Source of the DNA: Aquipuribacter nitratireducens
Lineage (GTDB): Bacteria; Actinomycetota; Actinomycetes; Actinomycetales; JBBAYJ01
DNA length: 64,000 nucleotides
Direction of reading: 5' to 3'
Assembly: GCF_037860835.1 (NCBI RefSeq)
Contig: NZ_JBBEOG010000013.1
Span: forward strand, 1-64,000
Each line of letters opens with the position of its first letter. Position 1 is the first letter of the stretch. The position numbers and the translations under genes were made by a program. The notes beneath the pieces were generated by a model. It saw only the letters and a list, made by a program, of their open reading frames with translations, was not told where the DNA came from and did no database searches. Positions 7,740-18,657 of this stretch are shown in pieces.

Positions 7740-8996
7740 GTGGGGCTGCTCCGCGTCGCCGGTCGCCGGCCCCGGGTGGAGCCGCCCGGGACCGTGGGCC
7801 CCGCGCGCGTGCTGCGCGACGGAGCCCGCAGCGCCCGCCGGGTCCGTCCCGGCGACGTCGTCGTCCTCGACGCACCCGACCTCGACGCCGCCACGGCCGA
7901 GGAGCTCCTGCGACGCCGGCCCGCGGCCGTCCTCAACGCGGCCGCGAGCTCGACCGGCCGGCAGCCGACGCTCGGGCCCCGGCTCCTCGTCGACGCCGCG
8001 GTGCCCCTCGTCGACGAGCTCGGCCCCGGCCTGCTGCTCGCGGTGCGCGACGGCGACCGCGTGCACGTCGACGGTGGCTGCGTCCGGGTCGGTGCCGGTC
8101 GCCGCGGCCGGGGTGACGACGCGCCTCCCCTCGTCGGGCGGCAGCAGGACGACGTGGGCGTCGAGCTCGCGTACGAGCACGCCCGCCGCGGCGTCGTCAC
8201 GCGGCTCGAGGGGTTCGCGGCGGCCACCGCCGGGGTCCTCGACGCCGAGCGCGACCTCCTGCTCGAGGGCTACGGCCTGCCCGCCCTCCCGCTGCGGCTC
8301 GCAGGCAGGCCCGTCGTCGTCGTGGCGCAGGGCTACGGCTGGGCCGACGACCTACGGGCCCTGCGCCGTTTCCTCCTCGACCGCCGTCCGGTGCTCGTCG
8401 GCGTCGACGACGGCGCCGACGCGCTGCTCGCCGTCGGCCGGCGCCCCGACGTCGTCGTGACGGACGGGCGGCAGGCGTCCGACGAGGCGCTGACGTGCGG
8501 TGCCCACGTCGTCGCGCACGTGCCCCCCGACCACTGGGCGGAGGACGGGGTCGGGCCCGGCGGGGTGCCCGCCGCCCGGCGGGCCCCGGACGAGGACCCC
8601 CTCGAGCGGCTCACCGCCCTCGGGGTCGCTGCCGACGTCGTGCCGTGCGCCCTCACGAGCGAGGACCTCGCGGTGCTGCTCGCCCACCACCACGACGCGC
8701 GCACCATCGTCACCGCGGGCTCCCACGCCACCCTCGAGGAGCTGCTCGACCGGGGCCGCACCGGCGCCGCGAGCGCGTTCCTCGCGCGGCTGCGCGCCGG
8801 TGCCGCCGTCGTCGACGCGACCACCGCCGCCGACCTCCACCAACCACGGGTCTCGTGGGGGCTCGTCGTCCTCCTCGTCCTCGCCGGCGTCGCCGCCCTC
8901 GCCGCCGCGGTCGCCGCCACCCCGTGGGGGCAGGAGCAGCTGGGCGACGCCGCCACGTCCCTCACCGCCCTCCTGCCCCGGGCGCCGGGGGGCTGA
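7740..8996 (+). CDS. steA: Cell-division-associated protein SteA
   Basis: 418 aa. The central part (about 170-330) is a thiamin pyrophosphokinase-like fold in which GYGWADDLRALRRFL and GRRPDVVVTDG correspond to conserved stretches. A single transmembrane helix lies near the C-terminus (about 372-394, GLVVLLVLAGVAALAAAV). In Corynebacterium glutamicum SteA and SteB act together in daughter-cell separation through the RipA hydrolase; this is transferred from family knowledge. The GTG at 7740 puts the conserved start MGLLRVAGRRP in frame. A possible -10 (CACCCT) lies 6 nt upstream; there is no Shine-Dalgarno. Confidence 0.85.
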   Translation: MGLLRVAGRRPRVEPPGTVGPARVLRDGARSARRVRPGDVVVLDAPDLDAATAEELLRRRPAAVLNAAASSTGRQPTLGPRLLVDAAVPLVDELGPGLLLAVRDGDRVHVDGGCVRVGAGRRGRGDDAPPLVGRQQDDVGVELAYEHARRGVVTRLEGFAAATAGVLDAERDLLLEGYGLPALPLRLAGRPVVVVAQGYGWADDLRALRRFLLDRRPVLVGVDDGADALLAVGRRPDVVVTDGRQASDEALTCGAHVVAHVPPDHWAEDGVGPGGVPAARRAPDEDPLERLTALGVAADVVPCALTSEDLAVLLAHHHDARTIVTAGSHATLEELLDRGRTGAASAFLARLRAGAAVVDATTAADLHQPRVSWGLVVLLVLAGVAALAAAVAATPWGQEQLGDAATSLTALLPRAPGG

Positions 8997-8999
8997 GCG

Positions 9000-9998
9000 G
9001 TGGCGGACCTGCGCTACCACGTCGTGTCCCTGGCCGCGGTGCTCCTCGCCATGGCGGTCGGCGTGACGCTGGGAGCCGGTCCGCTCCGCGACCCGGTCGG
9101 TGCCGTCGCCTCCAGCGGCGTCCTCGAGCAGAGGCTCGAGCGCGCCGAGGCCGAGCGGGAGGGGGCACGGGCGGACGTGGCCGCGCTCGACACCGCCTCG
9201 GCCCGGCTGGCGGAGCACACGGCGACCGACGGCGTGGGCGTCCTCCACGAGGAGGCGGTCGCGCTCCTCGTGCTGCCGGGCACACCCGCCTCCCAGGTGG
9301 CGCGGGTCGCGCGGGCCCTCCAGGACGCCGGCGCCGCCGAGGTGCCCTCGGTGCGCCTCACCCGCGGCTGGGTCGCCGCGGACGGGACGGCGGACCGGGC
9401 CGCGCTCGCCGCGCGGGTCCAGCCACTACTCGTCGACCCCGACGACACCCGGCCCGGCGGTGACACGACGCTGCTCGCGGAGGGGCTCGCGGACGTCCTC
9501 ACGGCGGCGGCGGCGGCCCCGGCGGGGACCGGGACGGACGCGCGCGTGGTCGCGGGGCTGCTCGCGACCTCCGGTCTCCTCGAGGGCGACGAGGCGCTCG
9601 AGCCCGCCGCGGCCGTCGCCGTCGTGGTCGTCGCCCCCGGACCCCCACCCCGTGGCTCCCGGGCCACCGGAGCGGCCGCCGACGACCCCGGCGCCTGGGT
9701 CGACGTCGTCCGGGGTCTCGCCGGGCGGCTGCCCGTGGTCGCGGTGGAGGACGCCGCACCGGTCGCGGCGAGCGGGCGTGCGGCCCGTCCCGGCGTGGTG
9801 GCGGCGGTGCGGGCGCAGCTCGGCGCCGCCGCCTCCGGGGCCGGGTGGGCTGCGCGCACCAGCACCGTCGACCACCTCGCGACCGACTCGGGGTCGTGGG
9901 CGACCGTGCTCGCGGTGGCCGCCTCCGCCGACGGCGGGCAGGGTGACTACGGTCTGCTCGACACCGCCGCGGACGGGCCGCTGCCCCACCCGGGCTGA
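9000..9998 (+). CDS. steB: SteB / MctB-type membrane protein
   Basis: 332 aa. An N-terminal transmembrane helix (about 8-27, VVSLAAVLLAMAVGVTLGAG) is followed by a coiled coil (RLERAEAEREGARADVAAL) and an extracytoplasmic domain. This is the MctB family; the M. tuberculosis member Rv1698 was described as a copper transport protein, while the C. glutamicum member SteB partners SteA in cell separation. Adjacency to steA favours the second role. The GTG lies 4 nt after the steA stop. Confidence 0.82.
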   Translation: MADLRYHVVSLAAVLLAMAVGVTLGAGPLRDPVGAVASSGVLEQRLERAEAEREGARADVAALDTASARLAEHTATDGVGVLHEEAVALLVLPGTPASQVARVARALQDAGAAEVPSVRLTRGWVAADGTADRAALAARVQPLLVDPDDTRPGGDTTLLAEGLADVLTAAAAAPAGTGTDARVVAGLLATSGLLEGDEALEPAAAVAVVVVAPGPPPRGSRATGAAADDPGAWVDVVRGLAGRLPVVAVEDAAPVAASGRAARPGVVAAVRAQLGAAASGAGWAARTSTVDHLATDSGSWATVLAVAASADGGQGDYGLLDTAADGPLPHPG

Positions 9999-10045
9999 CG
10001 TCCCCAGGGTGCGCCACCGGTCCGCCGCCTGGAGGAGGACCGCAC

Positions 10046-11263
10046 ATGGACCGGCACGCGACAGGTGCCGACACGACCGACCCGACGCCCGACCGGGTGC
10101 CTGCCGAGGCCGACGTGCATCGTGTCGTCGTGGTCCTCTCGTCACCGACGAAGACCGTCCGCACCCACGTGCGCGGCCTCGTCGTCCGGCTGCTCGACGC
10201 CGGCGTCGACGTGCGGCTCGCCGCCCCGAGGGCCGTCCTCGCCTCCTTCGGGGACCTCGTCGACGTCACGGCACGCGGCACCGTCCTCGCCCTCGGCGAG
10301 GAGACCCGGCCGGCGCACGACCTCGTCGCCGCGACGACGCTGCGCCGGCTGCTGCGCGGGCACCGGACCGAGGTCGTCCACGCCCACGGCTTCCGGGCCG
10401 CCGCCGTCGCGGCGCTCGCGGTGCGGCTGCTCCCGCGCCGGCCCGGTCTCGTCACGACGTGGCACGCCCTGCCGTACCCCGAGACGGCGACCCGCCTCGT
10501 CGTGACGTGGGGCGAGCGGGTCGTCGCCCGCACGAGCGACGTCACGCTGTGCGCCAGCCGGGACCTGCTCGCGCGGGCGGTGGCGGTCGGGGCGCGACGG
10601 GCGCGGACGACCCCGGTCGCCCCGCCCGACGTGCCGGCACCGGCGGAACCCCGCCCCGTCCTGCGGGCGCGACTCGCGCGCGACCTCGGCATCCGGGCGG
10701 ACGTGCCGTGGGTCCTCACGGTCGGGCGCATCGTCCCGGAGAAGAACCACGACATGCTGATGGCCGCGGCCGAGCGCTGGCGCGGGCTGCACCCGCAGCC
10801 GGAGGTCCTCGTCGTCGGGGTGGGGTCCGCGCCCGCCGTCCAGCGGCTGCGACGGCACATCCGCGACCGGGGCCTGCGGGTGCGGCTCCTCGGCGCACGG
10901 GACGACATCGCCGACCTGCTGCACGCCGCCGACGTGTTCGTCCTCACCTCGCGCTGGGAGGCGCCGGCGCTGTCCGTGCAGGAGGCGATGCGCGCCGGCC
11001 TGCCGGTCGTGGCGACCGCGGTGGGGGGCGTCCCGGACCTGCTCGCGGGCACCGGCGTGCTCGTGCCCCTCGACGACCGCGAGGCCTTCGCCGTCGAGGT
11101 CGCCCTCCTGCTCTCCGACCCCGAGCGCGCGGGGACGCTGGCGGCGGCGGCGCGTGCGCGCGCCCGCGACCTGCCGGGCGAGGCGGAGGTCGCCGCCGAC
11201 GTGCTCGCCGCCTACGCGGAGGCCCGGCGGGCGCGAGGCGGCCGGCGGCACGCCGGTGGGTGA
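10046..11263 (+). CDS. Glycosyltransferase family 4 protein
   Basis: 405 aa, two Rossmann-like lobes (GT-B fold). The N-lobe has VVHAHGFRAAAVAALA. The C-lobe starts near residue 213 with WVLTVGRIVPEKNHDMLMAA (donor-phosphate lysine), continues with VRLLGARDDIADLLHAADVF, and ends with the EX7E-like ALSVQEAMRAGLPVVATAVGG, in which the second Glu is not obvious. Acceptor and sugar are unknown. The ATG is preceded by GGAGGAGGA at 10031-10039. It may modify a cell-envelope lipid or glycan, since it sits between steAB and pyrG. Confidence 0.85.
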   Translation: MDRHATGADTTDPTPDRVPAEADVHRVVVVLSSPTKTVRTHVRGLVVRLLDAGVDVRLAAPRAVLASFGDLVDVTARGTVLALGEETRPAHDLVAATTLRRLLRGHRTEVVHAHGFRAAAVAALAVRLLPRRPGLVTTWHALPYPETATRLVVTWGERVVARTSDVTLCASRDLLARAVAVGARRARTTPVAPPDVPAPAEPRPVLRARLARDLGIRADVPWVLTVGRIVPEKNHDMLMAAAERWRGLHPQPEVLVVGVGSAPAVQRLRRHIRDRGLRVRLLGARDDIADLLHAADVFVLTSRWEAPALSVQEAMRAGLPVVATAVGGVPDLLAGTGVLVPLDDREAFAVEVALLLSDPERAGTLAAAARARARDLPGEAEVAADVLAAYAEARRARGGRRHAGG

Positions 11264-11303
11264 GCGACGTGGACGGGTTCGCGCGCGGCGTCCCCGCGGC
11301 TGT

Positions 11304-11309
11304 TAGCGT
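11304..11309 (+). promoter_or_regulatory. -10 box TAGCGT upstream of pyrG
   Basis: TAGCGT ends 8 nt before the GTG at 11318, so the transcript would be leaderless or nearly so. A GGAGG at 11310-11314 also lies close to the second GTG at 11321, so the start is uncertain by one codon. Confidence 0.5.
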
Positions 11310-11317
11310 GGAGGTCC

Positions 11318-13009
11318 GTGGTGGAGCGCACGGTGACCCAGCAGGTGTTCGTCACAGGAGGCGTCGCCTCCTCCCTCGGGAAGGGCCTCACCGCCTCGAG
11401 CCTCGGCCGGCTCCTGCGGGCCCGTGGCCTGCGGGTCGTCATGCAGAAGCTCGACCCGTACCTCAACGTCGACCCCGGGACGATGAACCCGTTCCAGCAC
11501 GGCGAGGTGTTCGTCACCGAGGACGGCGCCGAGACCGACCTCGACATCGGCCACTACGAGCGCTTCCTCGACACCGACCTCGACGCGACGTCGAACGTCA
11601 CGACCGGGCAGGTGTACTCGACCGTCATCGCGAAGGAGCGGCGCGGGGAGTACCTCGGTGACACCGTGCAGGTCATCCCGCACATCACGGACGAGATCAA
11701 GGCGCGGATGCGGGCGAAGGCCGGGCCGGGCGTCGACGTCATCATCACCGAGGTCGGCGGCACCGTCGGCGACATCGAGTCGCTGCCGTTCCTCGAGGCC
11801 GCGCGGCAGGTCCGCCAGGACGTCGGGCGGGACAACGTGTTCTTCGTCCACGTCTCCCTCGTCCCGTTCATCGGCCCGTCGGGGGAGCAGAAGACGAAGC
11901 CCACCCAGCACTCCGTGGCGGCCCTGCGCAGCATCGGCATCCAGCCGGACGCCATCGTGTGCCGCGCCGACCGTGTCGTTCCCGACGGCGTCAAGCGGAA
12001 GATCGCGAACTCGTGCGACGTCGACGTCGAGGGGGTCGTCGCCGCCGTCGACGCGCCGTCGATCTACGACATCCCGAAGGTGCTCCACGCGGAGGGCCTC
12101 GACGCCTACGTCGTCCGCCGGCTCGGCCTGCCGTTCCGCGACGTCGACTGGACCCAGTGGGACGACCTGCTGCGCCGCGTCCACGACCCGGCGAACGACG
12201 TCGAGGTCGCCCTCGTCGGCAAGTACACCGACCTGCCGGACGCCTACCTGTCGGTGACGGAGGCGCTGCGGGCCGGCGGCTTCGCGAACGACGCCCGCGT
12301 GAGGTTGCGCTGGGTGCCCTCCGACGACTGCCGCTCGCCCGAGGGCGCCCAGCGCGCCCTGCACGGCGTCGACGCGGTGTGCGTGCCGGGCGGGTTCGGG
12401 GTCCGCGGTATCGAGGGCAAGCTCGGCGCCCTGCGCTGGGCGCGGGAGAACCGGGTCCCGACCCTCGGGCTGTGCCTGGGGCTGCAGAGCATGGTCATCG
12501 AGTACGCCCGCAGCGTCGTCGGCCTCGACGGCGCCAGCAGCTCGGAGTTCGACCCCGGCACGGCGCATCCCGTCATCGCGACGATGGCCGAGCAGGCCGA
12601 CATCGTCGCGGGGGACGGCGACATGGGCGGCACGATGCGGCTCGGCTCCTACGAGGCGGCGCTCGCGACGGGTTCCGTCGTCGCCGGCGTGTACGGCGCG
12701 GCGACGTGCACCGAGCGCCACCGGCACCGCTACGAGGTCAACAACGCCTACCGGGAGCAGCTCGCCGAGGCGGGCCTGCGCTTCTCCGGGACCAGCCCCG
12801 ACGGCCGTCTCGTCGAGTTCGTCGAGCTGCCCGCCGACGTCCACCCGTACTACGTCGGCACGCAGGCCCATCCCGAGTTCAAGTCCCGCCCGACCCGGGC
12901 GCACCCGCTGTTCGCGGGGCTCGTGGCCGCCGCGCTGCGCCGCCAGGCCGAGGAGCGGCTCGACCTCGAGCAGGTCCCGGCCGCGGCCGGCGTCCCGGCG
13001 GGGGCCTGA
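11318..13009 (+). CDS. pyrG: CTP synthase
   Basis: 563 aa. Makes CTP from UTP, ATP and glutamine. The amidoligase domain begins with [20 protein letters not shown] and continues with [20 protein letters not shown]. The C-terminal class I glutamine amidotransferase domain has the nucleophile elbow GLCLGLQS with Cys386, and the HPEFKSRP histidine and glutamate. Full length. Two adjacent GTG codons (11318, 11321) could start it. The Nudix gene follows after 1 nt. Confidence 0.97.
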   Translation: MVERTVTQQVFVTGGVASSLGKGLTASSLGRLLRARGLRVVMQKLDPYLNVDPGTMNPFQHGEVFVTEDGAETDLDIGHYERFLDTDLDATSNVTTGQVYSTVIAKERRGEYLGDTVQVIPHITDEIKARMRAKAGPGVDVIITEVGGTVGDIESLPFLEAARQVRQDVGRDNVFFVHVSLVPFIGPSGEQKTKPTQHSVAALRSIGIQPDAIVCRADRVVPDGVKRKIANSCDVDVEGVVAAVDAPSIYDIPKVLHAEGLDAYVVRRLGLPFRDVDWTQWDDLLRRVHDPANDVEVALVGKYTDLPDAYLSVTEALRAGGFANDARVRLRWVPSDDCRSPEGAQRALHGVDAVCVPGGFGVRGIEGKLGALRWARENRVPTLGLCLGLQSMVIEYARSVVGLDGASSSEFDPGTAHPVIATMAEQADIVAGDGDMGGTMRLGSYEAALATGSVVAGVYGAATCTERHRHRYEVNNAYREQLAEAGLRFSGTSPDGRLVEFVELPADVHPYYVGTQAHPEFKSRPTRAHPLFAGLVAAALRRQAEERLDLEQVPAAAGVPAGA

Positions 13010-13010
13010 G

Positions 13011-13706
13011 GTGCCGGAGGACGTCTACCGCCCCCGTCCCGTCGTGCGCCGCGAGCGCCTGCACGACGGGATGAAGTGGGACGTCGTCCGCGACACCTTC
13101 ACCTTCGACGACGCCGACGTCCGCCGCGAGTACCTCCTGCACCCCGGCGCGGTGTCGGTCCTCGCGATCGACGAGCAGGAGCGCGTGCTCCTGCTCTGCC
13201 AGTACCGCCACCCCGTCCGGCACGAGCTGTGGGAGCTGCCCGCGGGTCTCCTCGACGAGCCGGACGAGCCGCCGGTCGAGGCGGCGAGGCGGGAGCTGTG
13301 GGAGGAGGTCGACCTGCGCGCGGGCCGCTACGACGTCCTCGTCGACTTCTTCAACAGCCCCGGCGGCTCCGACGAGGCGCAGCGGGTGTTCCTCGCCCGC
13401 GACGTCGAGCTCGTGCCCGAGGGGGAGCGCTTCCACCGCACGGCGGAGGAGGCGGGGATCGTCACCGAGTGGTTCCCCCTCGACGACGTCGTCGCCGACG
13501 TGCTCGCCGGGCGGCTGCAGAACCCCGGTCTCGTCGTCGCCGTCCTCGCCGCCGACGCGGCCCGCCGCGCCGGCTGGCGGACGCTGCGCCCGGTCGACGC
13601 GCCGTGGCCCGCCCACCCGCGGTCGTGGCCGCAGCCCCGCACCGACGGGCCCGCCGACGGGCCCTCCGACGGGCCTCCCGGCGGCCCGGCGGACGCCGCC
13701 GGCTGA
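13011..13706 (+). CDS. Nudix hydrolase, ADP-ribose pyrophosphatase type
   Basis: 231 aa. The Nudix box region [20 protein letters not shown] followed by EVDL carries the metal-binding REL-x-EE core. The usual Gly after EEx is replaced by Asp (EEVDL). The N-terminal [10 protein letters not shown] and [18 protein letters not shown] segments resemble ADP-ribose pyrophosphatases, and the homologue after pyrG in M. tuberculosis (Rv1700) is one. The last 35 residues are a Pro/Asp/Gly tail. GTG start 1 nt after the pyrG stop. Confidence 0.87.
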   Translation: MPEDVYRPRPVVRRERLHDGMKWDVVRDTFTFDDADVRREYLLHPGAVSVLAIDEQERVLLLCQYRHPVRHELWELPAGLLDEPDEPPVEAARRELWEEVDLRAGRYDVLVDFFNSPGGSDEAQRVFLARDVELVPEGERFHRTAEEAGIVTEWFPLDDVVADVLAGRLQNPGLVVAVLAADAARRAGWRTLRPVDAPWPAHPRSWPQPRTDGPADGPSDGPPGGPADAAG

Positions 13707-13711
13707 GCACC

Positions 13712-13717
13712 TAGACT
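13712..13717 (+). promoter_or_regulatory. -10 box TAGACT upstream of aspS
   Basis: TAGACT lies just after the Nudix stop. Transcription from about 13724 would give a leader of roughly 35 nt carrying the Shine-Dalgarno GAGCAGGAGAG at 13741-13751. The same hexamer is used upstream of def at 62972. Confidence 0.5.
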
Positions 13718-13758
13718 CCCCGGAGCCCCGCACCCGTCCCGAGCAGGAGAGTCCCCGC

Positions 13759-15576
13759 GTGCTCCGCACCCACCCGGCCGGCGTCCTCGACGCCGCGCTG
13801 ATCGACACCCCCGTCACCCTCGCCGGCTGGGTCGCCCGCCGGCGCGACCACGGCGGTGTCGCCTTCCTCGACCTGCGTGACGCCTCCGGTGTCGTCCAGG
13901 TCGTCGTCCGCGACGAGGTGCTCGAGGACTCCGGCGCCCACGACCTGCGCAACGAGTACTGCGTCCAGGTCGAGGGGGTCGTGCGGCGGCGACCCGAGGG
14001 CAACGAGAACCCGGCCCTGCCGACCGGCGAGGTCGAGGTCGACGTCCGCGCGCTCGAGGTCCTCAGCACCGCGGACCCCCTGCCGTTCCAGGTCGACGAG
14101 CACGTCGAGGTCGGCGAGGAGGCGCGGCTGCGCCACCGCTACCTCGACCTGCGCCGCCCCGCGCCGGCGGCCGCCATGCGCCTGCGTGCGAAGGTCAACC
14201 AGGCCGCCCGGCGGGTGCTCGACGAGCAGGGCTTCGTCGAGGTCGAGACGCCGACCCTCACCCGGTCCACGCCCGAGGGGGCCCGCGACTTCGTCGTGCC
14301 CGCCCGCCTGCAGCCCGGCTCGTTCTACGCGCTGCCGCAGAGCCCGCAGCTGTTCAAGCAGCTGCTCATGGTCGGCGGGCTCGAGCGGTACTACCAGATC
14401 GCCCGCTGCTACCGCGACGAGGACTTCCGCGCCGACCGGCAGCCGGAGTTCACCCAGCTCGACGTCGAGATGAGCTTCGTCGAGGAGGACGACGTCATCG
14501 CCGTCGCCGAGGACGTCCTCGCGTCGCTGTGGGCGCTCGTCGGGCACGAGCTGGTGACTCCCGTCCCGCGCATCACGTACGCGGAGGCGATGCGTCGCTA
14601 CGGCACCGACAAGCCCGACCTGCGGTACGGGCTCGAGCTCGTCGACTGCACGGACTACTTCGCCGACACGCCTTTCCGGGTGTTCCAGCAGAAAGCGAGT
14701 GGCGGCTACGTCGGCGCGGTCGTCATGCCCGGCGGGGCCTCCCAGCCGCGCCGCACCCTCGACGGCTGGCAGGAGTGGGCGAAGCAGCGCGGCGCCAAGG
14801 GCCTCGCCTACGTCCTCGTCCAGGACGACGGGACCCTGGCCGGCCCCGTCGCGAAGAACCTCTCCGACGCCGAGCGCGACGGGCTCCTCGCCCACACCGG
14901 CGCCACCACCGGTGACTGCGTGTTCTTCGCCGCGGGCGTGCCGGGTGAGGCCCGGGCGCTGCTCGGGGCCGCCCGCGTCGAGATCGCCCGGCGCACCGGG
15001 CTCATCGAGGCCGCCGACGCCGCCGCCGGCGGCACGGCGTGGTCGTTCGTGTGGGTCGTCGACGCGCCCCTGTTCGAGCCCGCGGCCGCAGCGACCGCCG
15101 CCGGCGACGTCGCCGTCGGCGGTGGTGAGTGGACGGCCGTGCACCACGCCTTCACCTCCCCGAAGCCGGAGTGGCTCGACTCGTTCGACACCGACCCCGG
15201 CAACGCGCTCGCGTACGCCTACGACATCGTGTGCAACGGCAACGAGATCGGCGGCGGGTCGATCCGTATCCACCGCCGCGACGTCCAGGAGCGCGTCTTC
15301 GCGATGATGGGCATCGACGCGGCCCAGGCGCAGGAGAAGTTCGGTTTCCTCCTCGAGGCGTTCCGCTACGGCGCCCCGCCGCACGGTGGCATCGCGTTCG
15401 GCTGGGACCGGATCGTCATGCTGCTCGCGGGGGCGGACTCGCTGCGGGACGTCATCGCGTTCCCCAAGTCCGGTGGCGGCCAGGACCCGCTGACCGGTGC
15501 ACCCGCACCCATCACCGCCCAGCAGCGCAAGGAGGCCGGGCTCGACGCGAAGCCGGCGCCGCCCGCCCCGGCCTGA
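13759..15576 (+). CDS. aspS: Aspartyl-tRNA synthetase
   Basis: 605 aa class II synthetase. The N-terminal OB fold contains [21 protein letters not shown], described here as [10 protein letters not shown] plus FLDLRD. Motif 2 is [20 protein letters not shown] at about 222-241. A bacterial-type GAD insertion domain lies in the middle (about 295-430), and motif 3 [13 protein letters not shown] is near residue 544. Whether it also charges tRNA-Asn cannot be decided from sequence inspection. GTG start with a good Shine-Dalgarno at 13741-13751. Confidence 0.97.
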   Translation: MLRTHPAGVLDAALIDTPVTLAGWVARRRDHGGVAFLDLRDASGVVQVVVRDEVLEDSGAHDLRNEYCVQVEGVVRRRPEGNENPALPTGEVEVDVRALEVLSTADPLPFQVDEHVEVGEEARLRHRYLDLRRPAPAAAMRLRAKVNQAARRVLDEQGFVEVETPTLTRSTPEGARDFVVPARLQPGSFYALPQSPQLFKQLLMVGGLERYYQIARCYRDEDFRADRQPEFTQLDVEMSFVEEDDVIAVAEDVLASLWALVGHELVTPVPRITYAEAMRRYGTDKPDLRYGLELVDCTDYFADTPFRVFQQKASGGYVGAVVMPGGASQPRRTLDGWQEWAKQRGAKGLAYVLVQDDGTLAGPVAKNLSDAERDGLLAHTGATTGDCVFFAAGVPGEARALLGAARVEIARRTGLIEAADAAAGGTAWSFVWVVDAPLFEPAAAATAAGDVAVGGGEWTAVHHAFTSPKPEWLDSFDTDPGNALAYAYDIVCNGNEIGGGSIRIHRRDVQERVFAMMGIDAAQAQEKFGFLLEAFRYGAPPHGGIAFGWDRIVMLLAGADSLRDVIAFPKSGGGQDPLTGAPAPITAQQRKEAGLDAKPAPPAPA

Positions 15577-15587
15577 GGCGACACCGG

Positions 15588-15611
15588 GCCCGCCGCGCAC
15601 GTCAGGCGGGC
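15588..15611. terminator. Weak bidirectional hairpin between convergent genes
   Basis: gcccgcc at 15588-15594 pairs with ggcgggc at 15605-15611, a 7-bp all-G/C stem with a 10-nt loop. It lies in the gap between aspS and the convergent acetyltransferase and overlaps the latter's stop. No T-tract, so the call is tentative. Confidence 0.3.
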
Positions 15612-16384
15612 GGGCCGCCGACGAAGTCGTGCGCGGGCCTGAAGCCGATCCGGGCGTACGTGCGTCGTGCGGCGTCGTTGCTCGCCCACAGCGCGAGGGT
15701 GACAGCGGGGGCGCGGCGCAGCAGGGAGCGGGTCATCGCCGCGGTGACCGCACCCGCGAGCCCCCGGCCCCGCACGGCGGGGCGCGTCGCGACGGCGGCG
15801 AGGTGCGGCACACCGGGGACGTGCTCCGTCACGGCGCCGCACGCCAGCAGCCTGCCGTCGTCCCCGCGGACGCCCGCCCAGCGCCGCGCCCACGGGTGGC
15901 CCGGCCGGACGAAGGCGTGCGGGCTCGCCTCGTCGAGCAGGCGGGCGACGTCGCTCCCGGGCGGGTCCCACGCCACCTGCTCCTCCCCGCGCACGGGCGG
16001 CAGCGGGCGCGTGGCGTGCTGCCACGCCCAGCCGAAGGTCCGGTCCGGGTCGAGGCCGAGCCCGCTCGCCCCGCCCGCGGCGACGGCGGCCGCGGCGGGC
16101 ACCGTGAGGTCGGGCGCGGCGGTGGCGCGCCGCAGCGGTCCGGCGACCGCCGCGACCGCGTCCGGGTCCCCGGCGACGAGCAGCGCCCCGTCCTCCCAGT
16201 ACGACATGGCGCCGACCCGCAGCGACCACCACGTGCCGCCGCCTGCGGTCCCGCAGCGCACCTCGCGGACCGCCGCCGGGTGCACGTGCCACCGCACGAA
16301 CGCGTCGCCGCCCGACACCCGTACCGCGTCGACCCACGACCTGCCGACGACCCGACCCGGCGGGCCACCGCCCGCCCGGCTCAC
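15602..16384 (-). CDS. GNAT family N-acetyltransferase
   Basis: 260 aa. The C-terminal third is a GNAT fold: acetyl-CoA loop [10 protein letters not shown] (R-x-x-G-x-A type), then [20 protein letters not shown], the usual alpha4/beta6 segment. The N-terminal half is a poorly conserved second domain, as in several two-domain actinobacterial GNAT proteins. The substrate is unknown. The GTG at 16384 overlaps the TGA of the MMPL gene (GTGA), so the two are coupled. It is convergent with aspS with a 25-bp gap containing a short inverted repeat. Confidence 0.82.
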   Translation of the reverse strand: MSRAGGGPPGRVVGRSWVDAVRVSGGDAFVRWHVHPAAVREVRCGTAGGGTWWSLRVGAMSYWEDGALLVAGDPDAVAAVAGPLRRATAAPDLTVPAAAAVAAGGASGLGLDPDRTFGWAWQHATRPLPPVRGEEQVAWDPPGSDVARLLDEASPHAFVRPGHPWARRWAGVRGDDGRLLACGAVTEHVPGVPHLAAVATRPAVRGRGLAGAVTAAMTRSLLRRAPAVTLALWASNDAARRTYARIGFRPAHDFVGGPPA

Positions 16385-18639
16385 TCCGACACCCCGAACC
16401 GCTCGTGCAGCCGGCGCAGCGGACCCGGTGCCCACCAGTTCCACTCCCCGAGCAGCGTCATCGTCGCGGGGACGAGGAGGACCCGGACGAGGGTCGCGTC
16501 GATCGCGACGGCGACCGCCAGCGCGACGCCGGTCTGCTTGATGATGAGGAGCTCACCGGTGACGAAGCCGGCGAAGACGATGCAGATGATGAGCGCCGCG
16601 GACGTGATGATCCGCCCGCTGCGCTGCAGTCCGGCGGCGACGGCGGCGTCGTTGGCGAAGCCGGCGTCCCGCAGCTCCTTGATGCGGGCGAGGAGGAACA
16701 CCTCGTAGTCCATCGCGAGCCCGAAGCCGAGCGCGAGCACGAGCGGCGGGATGAACACCTCGATGCCGCCGGTCGCGGTGAAGCCGAGGAGCTCGTCGCC
16801 GAACCCGTCCTGGAACACGAGGACGAGCACCCCGAAGCTCGCGCCGAGGGACAGCACGTTGAGCACGAGCGCCTTGGCCGGCACGAGCAGCGACCCGGTC
16901 ATGAGGAACAGCAGGACGAACGTCGCGGTGACGACGACGGCGATCGCGAGCGGCGCCTGGTCGACGAGCGCGTCGGTGAAGTCGACGAGGTTGGCGGGCA
17001 GGCCCGTCACGTACGTCTCGCCCCCGTCGACGCCGACGGTCCGGACCGCCTCGACGGCGCCGCGGGCCTCACCGGACGCGACGTCGTCGACGTCGAGGAC
17101 GACGGCCACTGCGGCGACCGCGTCGGCACTGCCGCTGCCCCCGGCGTCGAGCACCTCGGGCGGGCGGACCTCCGCGACCTCCGGCAGGTCCTCGAGCCCG
17201 GCGACGAGCTCGGCGAGCGCCGCCTCCTCGGTCGTCGTCGACACCACCGTGAGGTCGGGGGCACGCAGGGCGGGGAAGTCGGCGTCGAGGGTCTCGAACA
17301 GCACGCGCTGCTCCGCCCCCTCGGGCAGCAGCTCGACGCCCGAGGAGCGGAGCCGGATGTCGAGCGCCGGCACCGCGAGACCCGCCAGCAGCGCGACGAC
17401 GCCGCCGACGACGACCCATGGGTGCGCCTGCGTCCACCCCGCCAGGCGCGAGAAGAACCCGACCGGCGGGGGGACGTCACCGAAGGCGCGGGTCAGCCGG
17501 CGCAGCCCCGGGACGCGCCGCAGCAGGCCCGGGCGCAGCAGCCGCGCCCCGCCGACGGCGAGCAGGCCGGGCACGAGGGTGAGGGCGACGAGCAGGGCGA
17601 CCGCCACCACGCTGAGGCCCGCGGCGCCGACGGCGCGGAGGATGTCCGCCTCGAACAGCAGCAGCCCCGACAGCGACAGCGCGACGGTGATGCCGGAGAA
17701 CATGACGGTCCGCCCCGCCGTCGACATCGTCCGGCGCAGGGCGTCGACCCGCTGCTCGCGCTCGCTGTGCCGGTGCCGCCGGCCGGGGACCTGCCGCTCC
17801 GCCGGCAGCTCGGCCACGGGCGTGCGGGCCTCCTCGCGGTACCGCGACACGATGAGGAGGCCGTAGTCGATCGACAGGCCGAGCCCGAGCACGGTGAGGA
17901 CGCTGACGACGGAGGAGTCGACGTCGAGGGCGTAGGAGAACGCGAGCAGGCTCGCGAGGGCGCCGGCGATCGAGGCGACCGCCCCGACGATGGGGATGCC
18001 CGCGGCGAGGAAGCCGCCGAAGACGAACACCATGACCGCCAGCGACACCGGCAGCGCGACGAGCTCCCCGGTGCGGAGGTCCTCCTCCACCTGCTCGGTG
18101 ACGGCCTCGACGAGCTGCTCGACGCCCCCGACCTCGCCCCTGGCGCCGGGGACCTCCGCGGTCGTGTCCGCGACGAGGGTCTCGAGCCGCTCGACGAGGG
18201 CCTCCGCGTCGGCCTCGCTCGCGGCGTCGGTGGGCGTGACGACGACCGCGAGGGACTCCCCGCCCGTCCCGACGAACGCCTGCCCGCGGGGGTCCTGCGG
18301 CCCGAAGACGTACGGGTCGACGACCGCGTCGACCCCGTCGAGGGCGAGGAGGTCCTCCCGCGCACCGCCGACGAGCTCGGCGACGGCCGGGTCGGCGGGG
18401 TCGACGCCCTCGAGCAGGGCCGTCACCGCGGGACCGGTGTCGGTGCGCTCGTCGAGCAGCCCCTGCGCGGTCCGGGAGTCCCCGGGCACCGTCGGCTCCC
18501 CGGAGGTGAGCCGGTCGAACAGCGACTCGTTGCCGAACGTCCCCGTCGCGAGCCCGAACCCGCCGACCGCGACGAGCAGCCACAGCAGCAGCGTCACCAC
18601 GGGGTGGTGGCCGACGAGGCCGCCGAGACGTCCGAGCAC
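16381..18639 (-). CDS. MMPL/RND family membrane transporter
   Basis: 752 aa. A first transmembrane helix at about 15-34 is followed by an extracytoplasmic domain, a block of five helices (about 195-345) containing [19 protein letters not shown], a second external domain (about 415-560), and a final helix block containing [20 protein letters not shown]. The paired D-Y motifs ([14 protein letters not shown]) are the proton-relay signature of MMPL proteins. Family members export lipids or hydrophobic compounds; the substrate here is unknown. GTG start, 18 bp from the divergent rarA start. Confidence 0.87.
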   Translation of the reverse strand: MLGRLGGLVGHHPVVTLLLWLLVAVGGFGLATGTFGNESLFDRLTSGEPTVPGDSRTAQGLLDERTDTGPAVTALLEGVDPADPAVAELVGGAREDLLALDGVDAVVDPYVFGPQDPRGQAFVGTGGESLAVVVTPTDAASEADAEALVERLETLVADTTAEVPGARGEVGGVEQLVEAVTEQVEEDLRTGELVALPVSLAVMVFVFGGFLAAGIPIVGAVASIAGALASLLAFSYALDVDSSVVSVLTVLGLGLSIDYGLLIVSRYREEARTPVAELPAERQVPGRRHRHSEREQRVDALRRTMSTAGRTVMFSGITVALSLSGLLLFEADILRAVGAAGLSVVAVALLVALTLVPGLLAVGGARLLRPGLLRRVPGLRRLTRAFGDVPPPVGFFSRLAGWTQAHPWVVVGGVVALLAGLAVPALDIRLRSSGVELLPEGAEQRVLFETLDADFPALRAPDLTVVSTTTEEAALAELVAGLEDLPEVAEVRPPEVLDAGGSGSADAVAAVAVVLDVDDVASGEARGAVEAVRTVGVDGGETYVTGLPANLVDFTDALVDQAPLAIAVVVTATFVLLFLMTGSLLVPAKALVLNVLSLGASFGVLVLVFQDGFGDELLGFTATGGIEVFIPPLVLALGFGLAMDYEVFLLARIKELRDAGFANDAAVAAGLQRSGRIITSAALIICIVFAGFVTGELLIIKQTGVALAVAVAIDATLVRVLLVPATMTLLGEWNWWAPGPLRRLHERFGVSE

Positions 18640-18644
18640 GGCGA

Positions 18645-18650
18645 TAGGTT
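18645..18650 (+). promoter_or_regulatory. -10 box TAGGTT, leaderless promoter of rarA
   Basis: TAGGTT ends 7 nt before the rarA GTG. It occupies most of the 18-bp gap to the divergent MMPL gene, so any MMPL promoter must reach into rarA coding sequence. Confidence 0.55.
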
Positions 18651-18657
18651 GTCAGCA

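Noticed and set aside
16405-18657. A plus-strand open frame that would extend RarA upstream by about 750 residues
   Set aside because: The extension is antisense to the MMPL transporter and has a charged, repetitive composition. Conserved RarA sequence begins just after the GTG at 18658, where a TAGGTT box also lies.
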